NCBI GenBank assembly: GCA_025362495.1
Contig: JANYGI010000094.1
Coordinates: 38,652-102,651 of the forward strand
Direction of reading: 5' to 3'
Origin: Byssovorax sp.
GTDB taxonomy: Bacteria > Myxococcota_A > Polyangia > Polyangiales > Polyangiaceae
Length of the DNA stretch: 64,000 nucleotides
Of the stretch, positions 54,778 through 63,930 are shown in pieces. The notes below the pieces were generated by a model. That model had not been told where the DNA came from. It made no database searches and worked only from the letters and a program-made list of their open reading frames with translations. A program made the translations under genes and the position numbers. Within the stretch, counting starts at the first letter, position 1, and the number at the start of each line of letters is the position of its first letter.

Positions 54778-55905
54778 ATGAAAATTGACGCCGACCTCTT
54801 CGGGGGCGCGATCCGCGTCCTCGACGCCTCCGATCCCACCGACATCACCCTCGAGCTCCGGGCCGACAACGCGTCGGAGTTCATGCAGTGGTTCCACTTC
54901 CGGGTCACCGGCGCGGACGGGTCGGACCTCACGTTCAACATCGTCAACGCGGGTGACGCCACGTACCCGGGCGGCTGGGACGACTACCGCGCCGCCGCCT
55001 CGTACGACGGCGCGCGCTGGTTCCGCGTCGACACCGAGCTCGACGAGGGCACGCTCCGCATCCGCCACGCGCCCGAGCATCCGACGTGCCATTACGCCTA
55101 CTTCGCGGCCTACTCGTGGGACCGGCACCTCGAGCTCGTCGACGGCGCCAAGGCGCGCCCGGGCGTCCACGTCGAGGTCCTGGGCCAGAGCGTCGAGAAG
55201 CGCCCCATCCACCGCATCCGCCTCGGCGAGCCGGCCAGGGGCAAGCGCCAGGTGTGGATCATCGCCCGGCAGCACCCGGGCGAGACGATGGGCCAGTGGT
55301 TCATGGAAGGGGTCCTGTCGCGCCTCCTCGACGAGGACGACCCCACGGCGCGCGCGCTCCTCGAAGGGGCGGTGGTGCACCTCGTCCCGCTGATGAACCC
55401 GGACGGCGCCGCGCACGGGAACCAGCGCACCAACGCGGCGGGGGTGAACCTCAATCGAGAGTGGCTGTCGCCGAGCGCCGAGAAGAGCCCCGAGGTCCTC
55501 GCCGTGCGCGCGGCGATGATGAAGTCCGGGGTCGATCTCTTCCTCGACGTCCACGGCGACGAGGACACTCCCTACATCTTCGCGGCCGGCTGCGAGGGGA
55601 ACCCCGGCTACACCCCGCGTATCGACGCCCTCGAAGACCTCTTCATGCGCACCCTGATGGAGCTCGACGAGGACTTCCAGCGTCGCTATGGCTACGATCT
55701 CGACGAGCCTGGTCAGGCCGATCTCAGCATCGCCGCCAACTACGCTGGACAGCGCTTCGACTGCCTCGCGCTCACGCTGGAGATGCCCTTCAAGGACGAC
55801 GCCGACAACCCCGATCCCGAGGCGGGCTGGTCGCCGGAGCGGGCAGCGGGCTTCGGATCGCACGTGATCGGCAGCATCCTCGCTTGCCTGCCCGCGCTGC
55901 GCTGA
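54778..55905 (+). CDS. M14-family zinc carboxypeptidase, CCP-like
   Basis: 375 residues, no signal peptide. An N-terminal beta-sandwich (about 1-118: FGGAIRVLDASDPTDITLEL, MQWFHFRVTGADGSDLTF, GGWDDYRAAASYDGARWFRV) is the domain that precedes the catalytic part in cytosolic carboxypeptidases. The peptidase has the zinc motif ARQHPGETMGQWF (HxxE), the third ligand in FLDVHGDEDTPY, substrate-binding NQRTNAAGVNLNREW and the catalytic Glu in LTLEMPFKDD. This is the M14 subfamily of CCP/tubulin-deglutamylase relatives. Bacterial substrates are unknown. Encoded right after the CxxCH lipoprotein gene. Confidence 0.9.
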   Translation: MKIDADLFGGAIRVLDASDPTDITLELRADNASEFMQWFHFRVTGADGSDLTFNIVNAGDATYPGGWDDYRAAASYDGARWFRVDTELDEGTLRIRHAPEHPTCHYAYFAAYSWDRHLELVDGAKARPGVHVEVLGQSVEKRPIHRIRLGEPARGKRQVWIIARQHPGETMGQWFMEGVLSRLLDEDDPTARALLEGAVVHLVPLMNPDGAAHGNQRTNAAGVNLNREWLSPSAEKSPEVLAVRAAMMKSGVDLFLDVHGDEDTPYIFAAGCEGNPGYTPRIDALEDLFMRTLMELDEDFQRRYGYDLDEPGQADLSIAANYAGQRFDCLALTLEMPFKDDADNPDPEAGWSPERAAGFGSHVIGSILACLPALR

Positions 55906-55926
55906 TCCTCCTCGGAAAGGTGGCCG

Positions 55927-57159
55927 TCACCGCGGCCTCCGGGCGTCGGCGAAGAAGGCGCAGAGCTCTTCGTGGCGGGCGCGCGCGTCGGCGCGGCCGA
56001 CCTCGATGAGCTGGCCGGCGAACGTGCCGTCGAAGAGCAGGTACGAGAGCAGGTCGGACTCGTTGCGGGACTCGGGCTCGCCGAGGCGGCGCATCAAGCG
56101 GCCGCTGATCCCCCCGATCCGCGCGAACGCCGGGGATCGCACGTACTCGGCCGCCATGCGTCCGATGTCCTCCGAGGCGCGGACGAGCAGCGCGCGCATC
56201 GGGCGCAGCCCGTGGCCCTCGGCGTAGCCCATCTCGCGGTTCAAGGCCTCCACGAAGCCGTCGCCGTGCAGGCGCGCGCCGGCGAGGAGGATCTTGTTGA
56301 TGGTCTCGAGCCGCGCGAGATCGGTGTCGATCCGATCGAGCAAGAGGGCGTTGAGCGTCTTGCCGAGGACGAAGAGCGGGCCCGGGAAGAGATCCTCGGC
56401 GCCCTGGTCGTCGAGCGGCTGGGTGCTGATGTGGCGCGGGTTGATCACCAGCACGCGCGACGCGCCGAGGCGACGCGCGGGCGAGAGCGGCACGTTCTGG
56501 CGGAGGCCGCCGTCGCAGTGATAGTCGCCGTCGAGCTTCACCGCGCGGAACAGGATCGGGATCGCCGCCGAGGCCAGCGCGTGGCGGGCGTTGATCTTCG
56601 CGGCGCGCGCGACCGTGGTGGGATCGCTGCTCCATTGCGGCACGCCCGGCGTCGTCTGCTGCACGTAGACCACGGTGCGGCCGCTCGTGATGTGGGTCGT
56701 CGAGACGGTGAGGGCGTCGAGGTGGCCGGCCTTCATGTTGGCATCGATGCGGCTGAAGGGCACCTTGCGGGCGATCAACCGCTCGAGGCCCTCGGGCGCG
56801 ATCAGGCCCCCTTCGCGCGCGGGGACCTCGCCGTCGGAGCCGCCGCGACCGAGGAGGCGCGCGCCCATCTGCAGCACGCCGCGCACGTCGGGCCGCACCA
56901 GCTCGGTCACGTCGAGGCTCGTCCACACGTCGACGAGGCGGCTCGCGCGCGTGCGCCCGAGATCGGCGAACGCCGCCAGGCCACAAGCGTTGAGCGCGCC
57001 GACCGACGTCCCCGAGAGGATGTCGAGATCGACGTCGTGCCCGAGATCCTTCGCGACCTCGGTGAGCACGTGCTGCACGACGCCGACCTCGTATGCGCCG
57101 CGGGCCGCCCCGCCGGCGAGGACGAGCGCGGTGCGATCCTGATCCAGTGCGCGAGGCAT
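55927..57159 (-). CDS. Patatin-like phospholipase
   Basis: 410 residues from an ATG at 57159. The patatin domain has the oxyanion loop VLAGGAARGAYEVGVVQHVL (about 12-31), the Ser nucleophile in ILSGTSVGALNACGL (GxSxG, near 54) and the Asp of the dyad in YHCDGGLRQNVPLSPA (near 210). The remaining 200 residues are helical (LLVRASEDIGRMAAEYVRS) and not assigned. No signal peptide; it probably acts on membrane lipid from the cytosol. The frame stays open upstream, but the ATG just before the oxyanion loop fits the family length. Convergent with the M14 gene. Confidence 0.9.
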   Translation of the reverse strand: MPRALDQDRTALVLAGGAARGAYEVGVVQHVLTEVAKDLGHDVDLDILSGTSVGALNACGLAAFADLGRTRASRLVDVWTSLDVTELVRPDVRGVLQMGARLLGRGGSDGEVPAREGGLIAPEGLERLIARKVPFSRIDANMKAGHLDALTVSTTHITSGRTVVYVQQTTPGVPQWSSDPTTVARAAKINARHALASAAIPILFRAVKLDGDYHCDGGLRQNVPLSPARRLGASRVLVINPRHISTQPLDDQGAEDLFPGPLFVLGKTLNALLLDRIDTDLARLETINKILLAGARLHGDGFVEALNREMGYAEGHGLRPMRALLVRASEDIGRMAAEYVRSPAFARIGGISGRLMRRLGEPESRNESDLLSYLLFDGTFAGQLIEVGRADARARHEELCAFFADARRPR

Positions 57160-57365
57160 GGCTACGGGCGCCGATCCGCGCCGACGATCCGGCGACGTGG
57201 GAGGTGCGAGGGGAGGTGCATCGCCGCAGGGTAGCGAGCGAACGGCGGCGCTGTCTGCGGCGTCGTTCGTCCGCGGGGAGAACGGCGGATGGCGCGGGAC
57301 CTGAAGCGCGATCGTTCGCCGTCGCATGGTTGCCGCCGACGGCCCGCGGCGGTAACCCTGCGGTC

Positions 57366-58010
57366 ATGGCGCACGACACCGATGCTTCCACCCTCACTCT
57401 CCTCTACAACCCCGGCTGCGGCTCGGTCATCGTCGAGGCCATGTTCACGCTGGCCGGGATACCCTATCAGCTCGAGCTGGTGGATCCCTGGACCGAGGGC
57501 CCGAGCAAGGAGCGCCTCCGCGCCGTGAATCCGCTCCTCCAGGTGCCGACTCTGCTGTTCGCCGACGGCACCGTGATGACCGAGAGCGCGGCGATGGTGC
57601 TTCACGCGGCCGATGTCGCGCCCGGCGCCGGCCTCGTCCCGGCCGCCGGCGACGCGACCCGGCCCGCCTTCCTGCGCTGGCTCACCTACCTCGTCGCCTC
57701 GATTTACCCCACGTTCACCTATGCCGACGTCCCGTCGCGCTACGTCTCGACCGAGGCGGCCCAGGCCGAGCTCCGCGCCTCGATCTTCGCGCAGCGCGAG
57801 GCCATGTGGCGCCAGGTCGAGGCCGCCGCGGTGGGCCCGTGGTTCCTCGGAGAGCGCCTGTCGGCGATTGACCTCTACGTCTGGGCCATGGTGCGCTGGC
57901 GCCCGGGGCGCCCGTGGTTCATCGCCAGCGCGCCGAAGCTCGCGGCCATCGCCGACGCGCTCGACGCCGATCCGCGCCTCGCCGCCCTCAAGGCCGCCAA
58001 CTTCCCCTGA
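57366..58010 (+). CDS. Glutathione S-transferase family protein
   Basis: 214 residues. N-terminal thioredoxin fold (about 9-85): LLYNPGCGSVIVEAMFTLAG, the cis-Pro in LLQVPTLLFADG, and the TESAAMVLHAAD glutathione-binding segment. The C-terminal helical domain (about 95-210) carries FLGERLSAIDLYVWAMVRW. Standard GST length. Substrate cannot be inferred. A short gap follows before the convergent cytochrome P450 gene, so the two are not co-transcribed. Confidence 0.9.
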   Translation: MAHDTDASTLTLLYNPGCGSVIVEAMFTLAGIPYQLELVDPWTEGPSKERLRAVNPLLQVPTLLFADGTVMTESAAMVLHAADVAPGAGLVPAAGDATRPAFLRWLTYLVASIYPTFTYADVPSRYVSTEAAQAELRASIFAQREAMWRQVEAAAVGPWFLGERLSAIDLYVWAMVRWRPGRPWFIASAPKLAAIADALDADPRLAALKAANFP

Positions 58011-58020
58011 CCGGGCCTCG

Positions 58021-59217
58021 TCAGTCGCCGAGCACGAGGGGCAGTGTCCGGTAACCGAGGCTCACCTGGGCTATCCCCTGGCGCTCGGCGGGCGCCGCGC
58101 CTCGACGCAGCGTGGGGACGCCGTCGAGCATCGCGTTGAGGGCAATCGTCGCCTCCAGGCGCGCCAGCGGGGCGCCCAGGCAATGATGGATCCCCACGCC
58201 GAAGGCCACGCTCTCGCCCTGCTTCGGATCGAGGCGAAACGTGTCGGGATCGGCGAACACCGCGGGATCGCGGAGCGCCGCGCCATAGAACACGTCGACG
58301 ATCACGCCGGCCTCGATGGTGACGCCGCCGATCTCCACCTCGCGCGTCGTCAGCCGCGGAAACCGCTGCACCGGGCTCTCGAAGCGGAGCGCCTCGTTGA
58401 CGATCGGCTCGACCAGCGAGCGGTCTTCCCGCGCGCGCGCCCAGAGCTCGGGCCGATCGGCGAGGAGCGCGAGCATGTTGCCAATCAGGTTGGTCGTCGT
58501 CTCGTTGCCGGCCACGAGCAGCACCACGACGAGCCGGCGGATCTGCTCGTCGTCGAGGCGCTCGCCGTCGACCTCGGCGTCGAGGAACGCGGCGATCATG
58601 TCGTTCGTCGCGTCGGCCCGGCGGGCGGCGACCAGGCGATCGACATAGGCCATCAACTGCTGGATCTTCGGGCCACGCTCGACGGCGGGCATTCCGTTGT
58701 ACGACACCAGCGCATCGGACCAGTCCTTCAAGGCCGCGTGATCCTCGGGGGGAACGCCGAGCATCGTGCCAATGACCCGCACCGGCAACGCCACGGCGAA
58801 GCGATCCATGATCTCGGCCTCGCCGCGGCCCATGGCCTCGACGAGGCCGCGCGCGAGATCGGTCACCCAGGGCGCGAGCGCCGCCACCCGGGGCGCCGTG
58901 AAGGCCTTGTTGGCGAGGCGCCGCATCTTCGTGTGGTGGGGCGGATCGTCGTGCAGGAGCGCCATCTGCGGGATGCCTTTGAACATCCGGTAGCTCTGCG
59001 ACGAGAACGTGGCCGGGTCTCGCAAGGCCGTGAGCACGTCGGCGTGCCGCAGCAGCGCGTACCCGTGGAGCGGCGCGCTGAGCCCCGTCGCGGCGCCGGC
59101 CGCCACGCGCAGGTAGCGCACCGGCGAGCTGTCGCGGAGCGCGAGGTACGCCGGGTACGGATCGGCGATCCCGGCGGCGGTGCCGAGGACGTCGGGTGAG
59201 AGCGTGGTGGTGGTCAT
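58021..59217 (-). CDS. Cytochrome P450
   Basis: 398 residues, the size of soluble bacterial class I P450s. C-helix HTKMRRLANKAFTAPRV near 99, I-helix LLVAGNETTTNLIGN near 240, the ExxR motif in NEALRFESPVQRFPRL near 285, and the heme loop FGVGIHHCLGAPLARLE near 343 with the Cys ligand. The acid-alcohol pair of the I-helix reads ETTT (Glu in place of the usual Asp or Glu, normal). No ferredoxin or reductase gene is adjacent, and no biosynthetic cluster, so it depends on partners elsewhere. The substrate is unknown. Confidence 0.93.
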   Translation of the reverse strand: MTTTTLSPDVLGTAAGIADPYPAYLALRDSSPVRYLRVAAGAATGLSAPLHGYALLRHADVLTALRDPATFSSQSYRMFKGIPQMALLHDDPPHHTKMRRLANKAFTAPRVAALAPWVTDLARGLVEAMGRGEAEIMDRFAVALPVRVIGTMLGVPPEDHAALKDWSDALVSYNGMPAVERGPKIQQLMAYVDRLVAARRADATNDMIAAFLDAEVDGERLDDEQIRRLVVVLLVAGNETTTNLIGNMLALLADRPELWARAREDRSLVEPIVNEALRFESPVQRFPRLTTREVEIGGVTIEAGVIVDVFYGAALRDPAVFADPDTFRLDPKQGESVAFGVGIHHCLGAPLARLEATIALNAMLDGVPTLRRGAAPAERQGIAQVSLGYRTLPLVLGD

Positions 59218-59339
59218 GGGGCAGCGTTATCCAGCGCGCAATCTAGGTGTCAAAGCGACCGGGTGGAAGCACCAAATCGCCCTGGAAGCGCGGCGATCGG
59301 CGCGGAGGCGGGCGCTCGCTGCCGCGACGGAAGTTGTCG

Positions 59340-60896
59340 TCAAGGCATGTGGGACACACGTCCTTGGCTGCCACCTCGACGCCGTCGCGCGACACAGCCG
59401 CTCAGGACCGCCGCAATCACCGCCAGCGCGCCGCCGCCGTCACCCTCGGTCTCGCCGATCCGACATCCGCAACCGCCCTTGCCGGGCACGATCTCTCCGG
59501 ATCCCTGACCACCCGCGCCGCTCCCGCCGCCTCCGTTCGCGCCGCCGCTGCCCGCCCCGCCACCCGCTCCCGTTGCCGTTCCCGTTGCCGTTCCCGTTCC
59601 CGTTCCCGTTCCGCCGGCGCCGCTGCCCGACAGCACGGGAGGGTTGGTATCACAGTCGCCGAGCGACGACTCCAGCGCTCCCCAGTCCGGCGTCGCGCCG
59701 CGCGGGCGAGCACAGTAATCGTCGGGCAGCAGGGGAGACGCCTTTCCCTTGTGGAGCAGCGCCGCGAGATCCCCCTTCTTCGTGAGGTCGCCCTTGAGCG
59801 GATCGGTGTAAAATCCCTGAAAATCGCCGAGCGTGACGGTGAGGTTGTCGTCGCCGGTGAAGGTGCCGCCGTCGCGCGGGTGGATCTTCCCGTCGAGCAC
59901 GTTGCCGTGGGCCTCGCCGGTGGTGCTGGCGAAGCGAAAGTCGATGCCGCTCGTGCTGATCAGCGTGTTGTGGAGCAGCGTCGTGTTCTTGCCCTTGTTG
60001 ATGTAGATGCCCACGTCCGAGCAATTGACGATGATGTTGTTGCGCATGACGCCGTCCTGGATCTCTGGATCGCACGGGACGCTGGCGTCGAACGCCGGAG
60101 CGCACGTGACGGGCGACTGGCCTCCTCCGCCGAACGAGAGGCCGATCCGCGTGCCCATGCTCTGATCGTCGAGCGCGCAGATCACCAGGTTGCGCTCGAA
60201 GAGCGGGCTCTTCGCGCCGCCCTTGTTGAAGACACCGTAGCTCGTCCCGTCGCCGCCGGCCTTGGTGAAGTCGTGGATGAAGTTGGCGCGCACGATCCAG
60301 CTCGATCCATTGTCGATGTTGAATTTCGTCACCGGGTTACCGGTATTGCGCGGGTGCGAATCCCAGACCTCGTTGCCTTCGAGGAGGCCACCGTCGGGAA
60401 GATCGTGCGTGGTCCCGTCGCTGCTCGGCGCGGCGTTGACCTTGACCTCGGCGTTGAAGTCCGAGAGCCGGTTACCGCGCGCGACGAAGCCCTTGGCCGT
60501 CCCGACCACGTGAAAGGCGTGCTCGCAGCTCGAGTCGTCCGCGCAGACGCCGCGGATGTCGAGCCCCTCGAAGTGCCAGTTCGGCCCGGTGACGTTGAAT
60601 CCATCGAGCAGATCGAATTCGAGCTTGGCGGCGAAGGGCGTCGCGGCGCGGACCACGATCGGCGCGTCGGGCGTGCCCGCGGGGGCGCAGGTGATGTGCT
60701 GCGATGAAAGCGGCGCGACGCCCGAGCTGAAGGCATAAGTCCCCGGAGCGAGGATGATCTCGTCGCCGGCCGTGGCCGCGGTGATCGCCGCGTAGAGCTC
60801 GGTGGGAGTCGACACCGGGACTTGCTTGGCAGCGCTCTCGGCCGCCGAAAGCGTGATGATCCCGGAGATGGCCAGCGCGAAGGCTCGTGATCGCAT
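59340..60896 (-). CDS. Parallel beta-helix surface protein with MYXO-CTERM-like tail
   Basis: 518 residues from the ATG at 60896. Signal peptide of about 23 residues (ending AAESAA). A right-handed beta-helix (about 30-400) is built from repeats such as IVVRAATPFAAKLEFDLLD, GLLEGNEVWDSHPRNTG, VMRNNIIVNCSDVGIYINKG and TLLHNTLISTSGIDFRFAS, as in pectate-lyase-like and NosD/right-handed repeat proteins. A Gly/Ser/Thr/Ala linker (about 430-490, with a hexanucleotide repeat) leads to GGCGCRIGE, a hydrophobic helix and RRRR, the MYXO-CTERM plan. Catalytic residues of pectate lyases are not evident, so binding or hydrolysis of a polysaccharide is possible but unproven. Confidence 0.83.
   Translation of the reverse strand: MRSRAFALAISGIITLSAAESAAKQVPVSTPTELYAAITAATAGDEIILAPGTYAFSSGVAPLSSQHITCAPAGTPDAPIVVRAATPFAAKLEFDLLDGFNVTGPNWHFEGLDIRGVCADDSSCEHAFHVVGTAKGFVARGNRLSDFNAEVKVNAAPSSDGTTHDLPDGGLLEGNEVWDSHPRNTGNPVTKFNIDNGSSWIVRANFIHDFTKAGGDGTSYGVFNKGGAKSPLFERNLVICALDDQSMGTRIGLSFGGGGQSPVTCAPAFDASVPCDPEIQDGVMRNNIIVNCSDVGIYINKGKNTTLLHNTLISTSGIDFRFASTTGEAHGNVLDGKIHPRDGGTFTGDDNLTVTLGDFQGFYTDPLKGDLTKKGDLAALLHKGKASPLLPDDYCARPRGATPDWGALESSLGDCDTNPPVLSGSGAGGTGTGTGTATGTATGAGGGAGSGGANGGGGSGAGGQGSGEIVPGKGGCGCRIGETEGDGGGALAVIAAVLSGCVARRRRGGSQGRVSHMP
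59571..59612 (-). repeat. Seven-unit hexanucleotide repeat in the beta-helix gene linker
   Basis: On the minus strand seven units of GGAACG or GCAACG follow in a row (42 bases), encoding Gly-Thr or Ala-Thr pairs in the linker before the C-terminal tail. Unit number changes would lengthen the linker by two residues without a frameshift. Confidence 0.85.
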
Positions 60897-61165
60897 GCGC
60901 GACCGTACAGGCGCATCGAGCAGCTCGTCAATACGAGGATCCGGCGGGCGAGGTCGGGGGCCGCTCGGAGCTGGCGTCACTGGCAGCCTGGTTGCCCAGC
61001 GATCCTCGCGCGCCCCCGAATTCTTCGAGGCGCTGCCCGCGGAGACTCCGCTGCTCGTGCGGCCCGACCGGGTCTGCGAGATCGTGTCACCCTCGAACCC
61101 GCTCAGCGACGTCGTCAGGGGATTGCGGTTGCACCGAGCGCGCGCGCCGTGCTCGAATCGCGCGC

Positions 61166-62113
61166 ATGAAAATGCGAGTCACTGCTCTTGCGACCGTGGC
61201 GCTCCTGGTCGCCGCGTCTGCGTGCCATCGTGCACCGCGCCCCGAAGTCGTGGGGTCGACCGACGCGCAAGCGCAGGAGATCGTCCTCGATGGCGAGGCA
61301 TTCTACTGGCTCAAGCGCGGGGACGCCTCCAGTGGCAAGACCGTCGCCGATGGCGCGGTGATGACCATGGCTAAAGGAGGCGGCGCCGCCCGAGCGCTCG
61401 TCCAGGGTCAATTCCTCGCCGACCACATCGCCATTGATGCAACGGACATTTTCTGGTCACACAGCAACAGCGTGGCGGGAAAGGTGCACGACATCGTCTC
61501 TCGCGTATCGAAGAAGGGGGGGCCGGTGACCGATCTCCTCGACGGCGATCGCAGCATCGAAGCCCTGGCCGTCGACGCGAGCAGCGTATTCCTGGCGCTC
61601 GGTCAAACGGGGGGCCGGATCGTGAAGCTCGACAGGGCGGGCGGCGCGCCGGTCGAGCTGGCGACCGAGCAGAGCAATCCGCGCGCGCTGCTCGTGGACG
61701 GGAGCAACGTTTACTGGATCACCATCGACGGCGCGAGCAAGCGGGCCGTACACCGGATCGCCAAGACCGGAGGCGCGTCGGTGACGCTCGCCTCGGGGGG
61801 CGACCTCGACCACCTCGCGACCGACGGCACCAGCGTGTACTTCCGCGATGGCTCGACCTTGAAGAGCATCCCCATCGCCGGCGGCAGCGCGGCGACGGTG
61901 ATCGATCACGTGATGAGCTTCGCCGTCGACGGATCGACGGTCTACTTCGTTCCTGCGAACGACATCTACCTGATGAAGCTCGAGCACGGCGCGAGCAAGC
62001 CCACGCCCGTCGCCTACGATCCTGGCTCTTTTGCTTCGAGCTTCGTCTTCGATTCGAGCAACGTGTACTGGTCGGTCATGCTCGATCGGCAGATCCGCCG
62101 GAGCGCCAGGTAG
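61166..62113 (+). CDS. Lipoprotein with beta-propeller-like repeats
   Basis: 315 residues from an ATG at 61166. Signal peptide ending LLVAASACHRAP (lipobox ASAC, slightly atypical). The mature part is a run of short beta repeats with a recurrent pattern of Asp-x-x-x-(Val/Ile)-(Tyr/Phe)-Trp or Phe: DGEAFYWLKRG, DATDIFWSHSNS, DASSVFLALGQ, DGSNVYWITIDG, DGTSVYFRDGS, DGSTVYFVPAND and DSSNVYWSVML, that is seven or eight blades. This is the plan of the DUF5050-like/beta-propeller lipoproteins common in Polyangia. Function unknown; ligand binding is likely. No partner gene is adjacent. Confidence 0.8.
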   Translation: MKMRVTALATVALLVAASACHRAPRPEVVGSTDAQAQEIVLDGEAFYWLKRGDASSGKTVADGAVMTMAKGGGAARALVQGQFLADHIAIDATDIFWSHSNSVAGKVHDIVSRVSKKGGPVTDLLDGDRSIEALAVDASSVFLALGQTGGRIVKLDRAGGAPVELATEQSNPRALLVDGSNVYWITIDGASKRAVHRIAKTGGASVTLASGGDLDHLATDGTSVYFRDGSTLKSIPIAGGSAATVIDHVMSFAVDGSTVYFVPANDIYLMKLEHGASKPTPVAYDPGSFASSFVFDSSNVYWSVMLDRQIRRSAR

Positions 62114-62273
62114 CGGATTCCCTCTTTAGATAGCCACCCGAGCCCGGAGTACCTGGCGCGGGTGCGCTCGGTGGAGAGTGGCTATCTGTCGGTGCCTTTC
62201 GGCGGCGACGTCGAGGTGTCGACGTGGCTCGGCGCCGGCTCCGCGGCGCGGTGAGCAACGCCGAGCGAGGCAG
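62114..62273. other. Short stretch with no recognised gene
   Basis: One plus-strand frame reads through PSPEYLARVRSVESGYLSV and FGGDVEVSTWLG to a stop at 62253. It looks protein-like but has no start or ribosome site and no family I know, so it may be the broken end of a gene. Confidence 0.3.
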
Positions 62274-62599
62274 GAACATGGCGGCGCTCGCCGGACCGGA
62301 AGCGAAGCGACGGGCGCGCACCGCGAAGGTTCCCGGACGGGTTTCGAGCCTTCCCGGGCGGCGAGCGGGGCGCGGCAGGCGCGAATTCCGGCCTCGCCGC
62401 GGGGTGCTCGCGCGCGGTCGCGGGGTCGGGGGTGAGCCGCGAACGTCGTCCGGGCTGGCTCGACCACAAATGACGGCAATTTTGCGGTCCGGGGAGGCTG
62501 CGGAGCGCGCATCGGGGGTTGCGCGGCGGTCCGGGAAGGTCCGGCGCGGAGCGGGGGAGCTTCACCGCGGCCATCGGAGCCTGATTTGCCGCCATGTTC
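62274..62599. repeat. Candidate 326-bp element bounded by 12-bp inverted repeats
   Basis: GAACATGGCGGC (62274-62285) and its exact reverse complement GCCGCCATGTTC (62588-62599) bound about 300 bases with no convincing ORF but several near-repeats (CCGGGAAGG, TTCCCGGACGG, CCTTCCCGGGCGG). The right end lies at the beginning of the Uma2-like fragment. No target duplication is visible. It may be a small non-autonomous (MITE-like) element or a decayed gene end; a chance pair is also possible. Confidence 0.35.
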
Positions 62600-62806
62600 G
62601 CGCCGCTCGCACGTGGTGCGCGCCTCCGCCGGCCGGACGCACTGTCCGATCCGATCGCCGAGACGCTGATTGTCTATCGGTGGACCGAGAAGGGATATCT
62701 GCTGGTGCTCGATGCGCAGGGTGAGGAGCGGGTCAGCCCCGAGCCGTTCGAGGCCGCGACGTTCTCCGTGCACGGGCTGCTCGACGGGGACGAAGAGGAC
62801 GAGTGA
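62594..62806 (+). pseudogene. C-terminal remnant resembling Uma2-family (DUF820) proteins
   Basis: 70 residues. After an arbitrary first part, the sequence AETLIVYRWTEKGYLLVLDA, QGEERVSPEPFEA and an acidic end resembles the C-terminus of Uma2-family restriction-endonuclease-like proteins, which normally have about 190 residues with a PD-(D/E)XK core. The core is missing: a stop lies directly upstream (62582-62584), inside the right inverted repeat. So this is a truncated gene, with the break at or next to that repeat. Assignment is from memory of the family's tail and is moderate. Confidence 0.45.
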
Positions 62807-62863
62807 GCGCCGAGGTTCAGCCCGCCGGGAGGCGTGAGCTCGTCACTCTTGCTCCCGTGTGGC

Positions 62864-63187
62864 TCAGGGTTGCACGATTGCCATGCAGGAGCTTGCTTGC
62901 TCCACCTCTTCCTCGGTCAGCGGGACATCGATCCGTGATGCCCGGATGGACGCGCGCAGCCGGTCGATCCGGTCTCGCGCATCCGGGGGCGGAGAGAATC
63001 CACCGAGGGTGGAGGGAGCCAGGGACATGAGCCATTCGAGCTCATCCGTGAGCCACAGTAACCGCAGCTTCAGGTCGAGTGGATCGGCCTGCTTCAGGAG
63101 CCCCGGGTTGTGGAGAGCGGGTGTCGTGTTCATCACGGTGAGGTAGATGAGCCCGGCCCTGTCCACGGTACTGTAGGGAGTCGTCAT
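62864..63187 (-). CDS. Hypothetical small protein
   Basis: 107 residues from an ATG with GAGG six bases upstream. No known domain. A first half with YLTVMNTTPALHNPGLLKQA and a helical middle, DLKLRLLWLTDELEWLMSL, lead to a Pro-rich break and an acidic helix, VPLTEEEVEQASSCMAIVQP. No signal peptide. Third-position bias is present but weaker than in the metabolic genes. The nearest gene is the Uma2-like remnant, convergent with it, so context says nothing about function. Confidence 0.55.
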   Translation of the reverse strand: MTTPYSTVDRAGLIYLTVMNTTPALHNPGLLKQADPLDLKLRLLWLTDELEWLMSLAPSTLGGFSPPPDARDRIDRLRASIRASRIDVPLTEEEVEQASSCMAIVQP

Positions 63188-63612
63188 GAGACCTCAATTC
63201 GTCTTGTAGACGCAGAGCGGAGGAGGGGCGGGGAGATGGAACGGCCCGCCCCATCAGGAAACGAAGCTCTGTATTCTCCTTCGGCAGATGCTCCAGCGAG
63301 TCCTTCGTTTCCGCGAGAGCGCGCAGGCTCTCCCGCTGATGCGCGCGCCTGCGCCGACTCCGCTTCTCTCCGGCCCGCCCGGATAGAGATCACGCAACCC
63401 GAGCGAAGCATCGCCCGTGCCGGCGCCCGGATGACGGACGACGAACGAGCGCGGAAGGGATCGTCGTGGCGAGCCTGTCGGCCTGCGGTCCTGGCTCCGC
63501 GACGCACTCGTTCGGTCGCTGCGCGGTTGGCGCCCGCGTTTCCACGGAGCACGGCTGTGGTGCCAGAGGTGGCTCGCGAGCGCGCTGACGGCTGTGGCAC
63601 CCTGCGCTGTCG
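63188..63612. other. Stretch with no recognised gene
   Basis: About 425 bases. Frames on both strands are open but with mixed base use, no start with a ribosome site and no protein-like pattern. I see no repeat, terminator or RNA structure I can defend here. Confidence 0.4.
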
Positions 63613-63930
63613 ATGGGGGCTCGCGTTATCCGGGTTTTCCAGGTGGCCGAGCGCGGTATCGACAACGCCGAGCGTGAGCGGCTCGCCGCCCTCGTGACGC
63701 AGGCGCCGAATCTCGCGCCCATGGCAGCACCGGTCGACGACACGAAGCACCAGGCGGCTCTCCTGGCCGTGTATCGCTGGCACCGCGAGTGGTCGAAGAC
63801 GGCGCGCGCCGTGATCACGAAGCGGGCTTATCTGATCTCGCTCGGCCTGGCGAAGCGGCAGAGCACCAGGAAAGAGAAGGTCGTCGCGCCTGCGTCGGCG
63901 CCGGTGAACACCGCGAAGACCGAGCCCTGA
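63613..63930 (+). CDS. Hypothetical small basic protein
   Basis: 105 residues from an ATG at 63613. The C-terminal part, AALLAVYRWHREWSKTARAV and ITKRAYLISLGLAKR, is helical and basic and looks protein-like; it may be the conserved end of a short myxobacterial family that I recall only vaguely. The N-terminal half (FQVAERGIDNAERERLAALV) is less regular, so the true start, or a missing N-terminus, is uncertain. The tail is Lys/Ala/Pro-rich. Nothing follows but 70 bases to the window edge. Confidence 0.5.
   Translation: MGARVIRVFQVAERGIDNAERERLAALVTQAPNLAPMAAPVDDTKHQAALLAVYRWHREWSKTARAVITKRAYLISLGLAKRQSTRKEKVVAPASAPVNTAKTEP

Noticed and set aside
52570..55863. Open frame of 1097 codons on the minus strand over the lipoprotein and M14 genes
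   Set aside because: Antisense to genes with clear signal peptide and zinc motifs; composition typical of a high-GC shadow frame.
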